Source of the DNA: Gemmatimonadaceae bacterium
GTDB taxonomy: Bacteria > Gemmatimonadota > Gemmatimonadetes > Gemmatimonadales > Gemmatimonadaceae
Assembly: GCA_014379705.1 (NCBI GenBank)
Contig: JACMLI010000201.1
Location: 1-5,732, forward strand
Direction: 5' to 3'
DNA length: 5,732 nt
Shown here: one piece after another, positions 4,927 to 5,732 of the stretch
Layout: each line of letters begins with the position of its first letter
Numbering within the stretch: position 1 is the stretch's first letter
Notes under the pieces: model-generated
What the model was told of the DNA's origin: nothing
The model's input: the letters and a program-made list of their open reading frames with translations, nothing else
Database searches by the model: none
Made by a program: the position numbers and the translations under genes

Positions 4927-5732
4927 CCCGCGCCCTTCGCGTGGCCCACGTGGCCGCCGCCCTGTTGGTCGGAGTGAATACCACGGCCCAGGCCCAGTCG
5001 TTAGGCCGCCGCGTCGACGGCGCGGCCGGCAACACGGTCCAGTTCAGCTTCGCGAGCCGCCCCGGCGTGTGCGGTGACGGCAAGACCTACATTCGCACCG
5101 ACACCGATTCCTGGTACGGCTCGATGAACGACTTCACGCGGTCGCAGCCCTGCGAAACGGGCGCGGTACGCGTGGTGGTGGTGAAGGCGGGGAGTGAGGT
5201 GATCAAGCTCGAGCCCTACGCCGGCCCGGTCGCCGTGGCGCCTGAAGCGACGGACCTTGGGCGGGTGAGTGCTGCGGACGCGGTGGCCTACCTGGGCACG
5301 CTGGCCCGCGGTGGCGAAGGGCGCGTGGCGCGTGAGGCGTTGCTGCCCCTCGCTCTCGCCGACTCCGCGAGTGTCTCACCGATCCTGCTGGAGCTCGCCC
5401 GCGACCAGGCCAGGCCGCGGGAACTCCGGCGCAGTGCCTTGAGCTGGCTCGGTCGTCGTCGGGGTACGGGCGACGCCATCCCACCGTCGCAGCTCGTGAC
5501 GATTGTGCGCGGGTTCGTGACCGACCAGAACGAACACAATGCCTTCCGGCAATCCGGAGTTGGTGTCCTGGCGCGCTTCGACCGCGGCGAGGGCATTCCC
5601 GCGCTGGTGGAGATCGCGCAGCAGACCACGGACCCGTGGCTTGCGAAGCAGGCCACGGAGGCCCTGGCCCGTTCGGGGGATCCCCGCGGTCGCCGCGCGG
5701 TACGCGCCATCGCCGAGCGCGAGGACGCGCCG
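4923..5732 (+). CDS. Second exported HEAT-repeat protein, partial (runs off right edge)
   Basis: The frame is open from the ATG at 4923 through the window end (270 codons, no stop). The ATG overlaps the preceding TGA as ATGA, which suggests translational coupling; a GGAG at 4908-4911 is 11 nt upstream. Residues 1-25 form a signal peptide (MTRALRVAHVAAALLVGVNT, then TAQAQ). Residues about 28-105 form a small beta-rich domain with two cysteines, in GVCGDG (C50) and QPCETG (C77), then VRVVVVKAG; I do not recognise a named family. From about 115 HEAT-type helix pairs begin: DAVAYLGTLARGGEGRVARE, LRRSALSWLGRRRGTGDAIP, FRQSGVGVLARFDRGEGIPA and LAKQATEALARSGDPRGRRA. It shares the secreted HEAT design with its upstream neighbour but has a different N-terminal domain, so it is probably a partner rather than a recent duplicate. 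The full length and C-terminus are unknown. Confidence 0.85.
   Translation, partial: MTRALRVAHVAAALLVGVNTTAQAQSLGRRVDGAAGNTVQFSFASRPGVCGDGKTYIRTDTDSWYGSMNDFTRSQPCETGAVRVVVVKAGSEVIKLEPYAGPVAVAPEATDLGRVSAADAVAYLGTLARGGEGRVAREALLPLALADSASVSPILLELARDQARPRELRRSALSWLGRRRGTGDAIPPSQLVTIVRGFVTDQNEHNAFRQSGVGVLARFDRGEGIPALVEIAQQTTDPWLAKQATEALARSGDPRGRRAVRAIAEREDAP

Overview
The window is GC-rich bacterial chromosomal DNA (by eye roughly two thirds G+C, with mostly G/C third codon positions). An ECF sigma factor followed by exported HEAT-repeat proteins, together with short dispersed repeats of the 'ctagtccactagtccc' type, suggests Gemmatimonadota or a similar environmental phylum. That is inference from style and context; no phylogenetic marker gene is present.

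Layout. Positions 1-198 are a tandem array, cut by the left edge, with a 58-bp unit that is itself two diverged 29-bp halves. Next come two genes on the minus strand: a secreted DsbA-like thiol oxidoreductase (215-856) and, upstream of it in transcription order, a class I SAM-dependent methyltransferase (936-1748). Small clusters of an 8-bp repeat (tagtccNc) lie on both sides of the methyltransferase, and the left cluster contains its stop codon. A 251-bp divergent intergenic region (1749-1999) separates these from a plus-strand operon.

The plus-strand operon is compact: ECF sigma factor (2000-2569), a single-pass membrane protein in the anti-sigma position (2575-3195), an exported protein with a Met/Trp-rich helix, a TPR-like section and HEAT repeats (3208-4926), and a second exported HEAT-repeat protein (from 4923, running off the right edge). 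Gaps are 5 and 12 nt, and the last two genes overlap by 4 nt (ATGA), so co-transcription and partly coupled translation are likely.

How it may work together (inference): the membrane protein would hold the sigma factor until an envelope signal releases it. The two exported HEAT proteins would be either sensors or outputs of that circuit in the periplasm or cell envelope. HEAT protein 1 and the visible part of HEAT protein 2 each contain exactly two cysteines, so the nearby DsbA-like enzyme could be relevant to their folding. The ECF / Cys-free membrane protein / exported HEAT pair is the best candidate here for a poorly described system. No RNA genes, insertion sequences, CRISPR arrays or confident terminators were seen.
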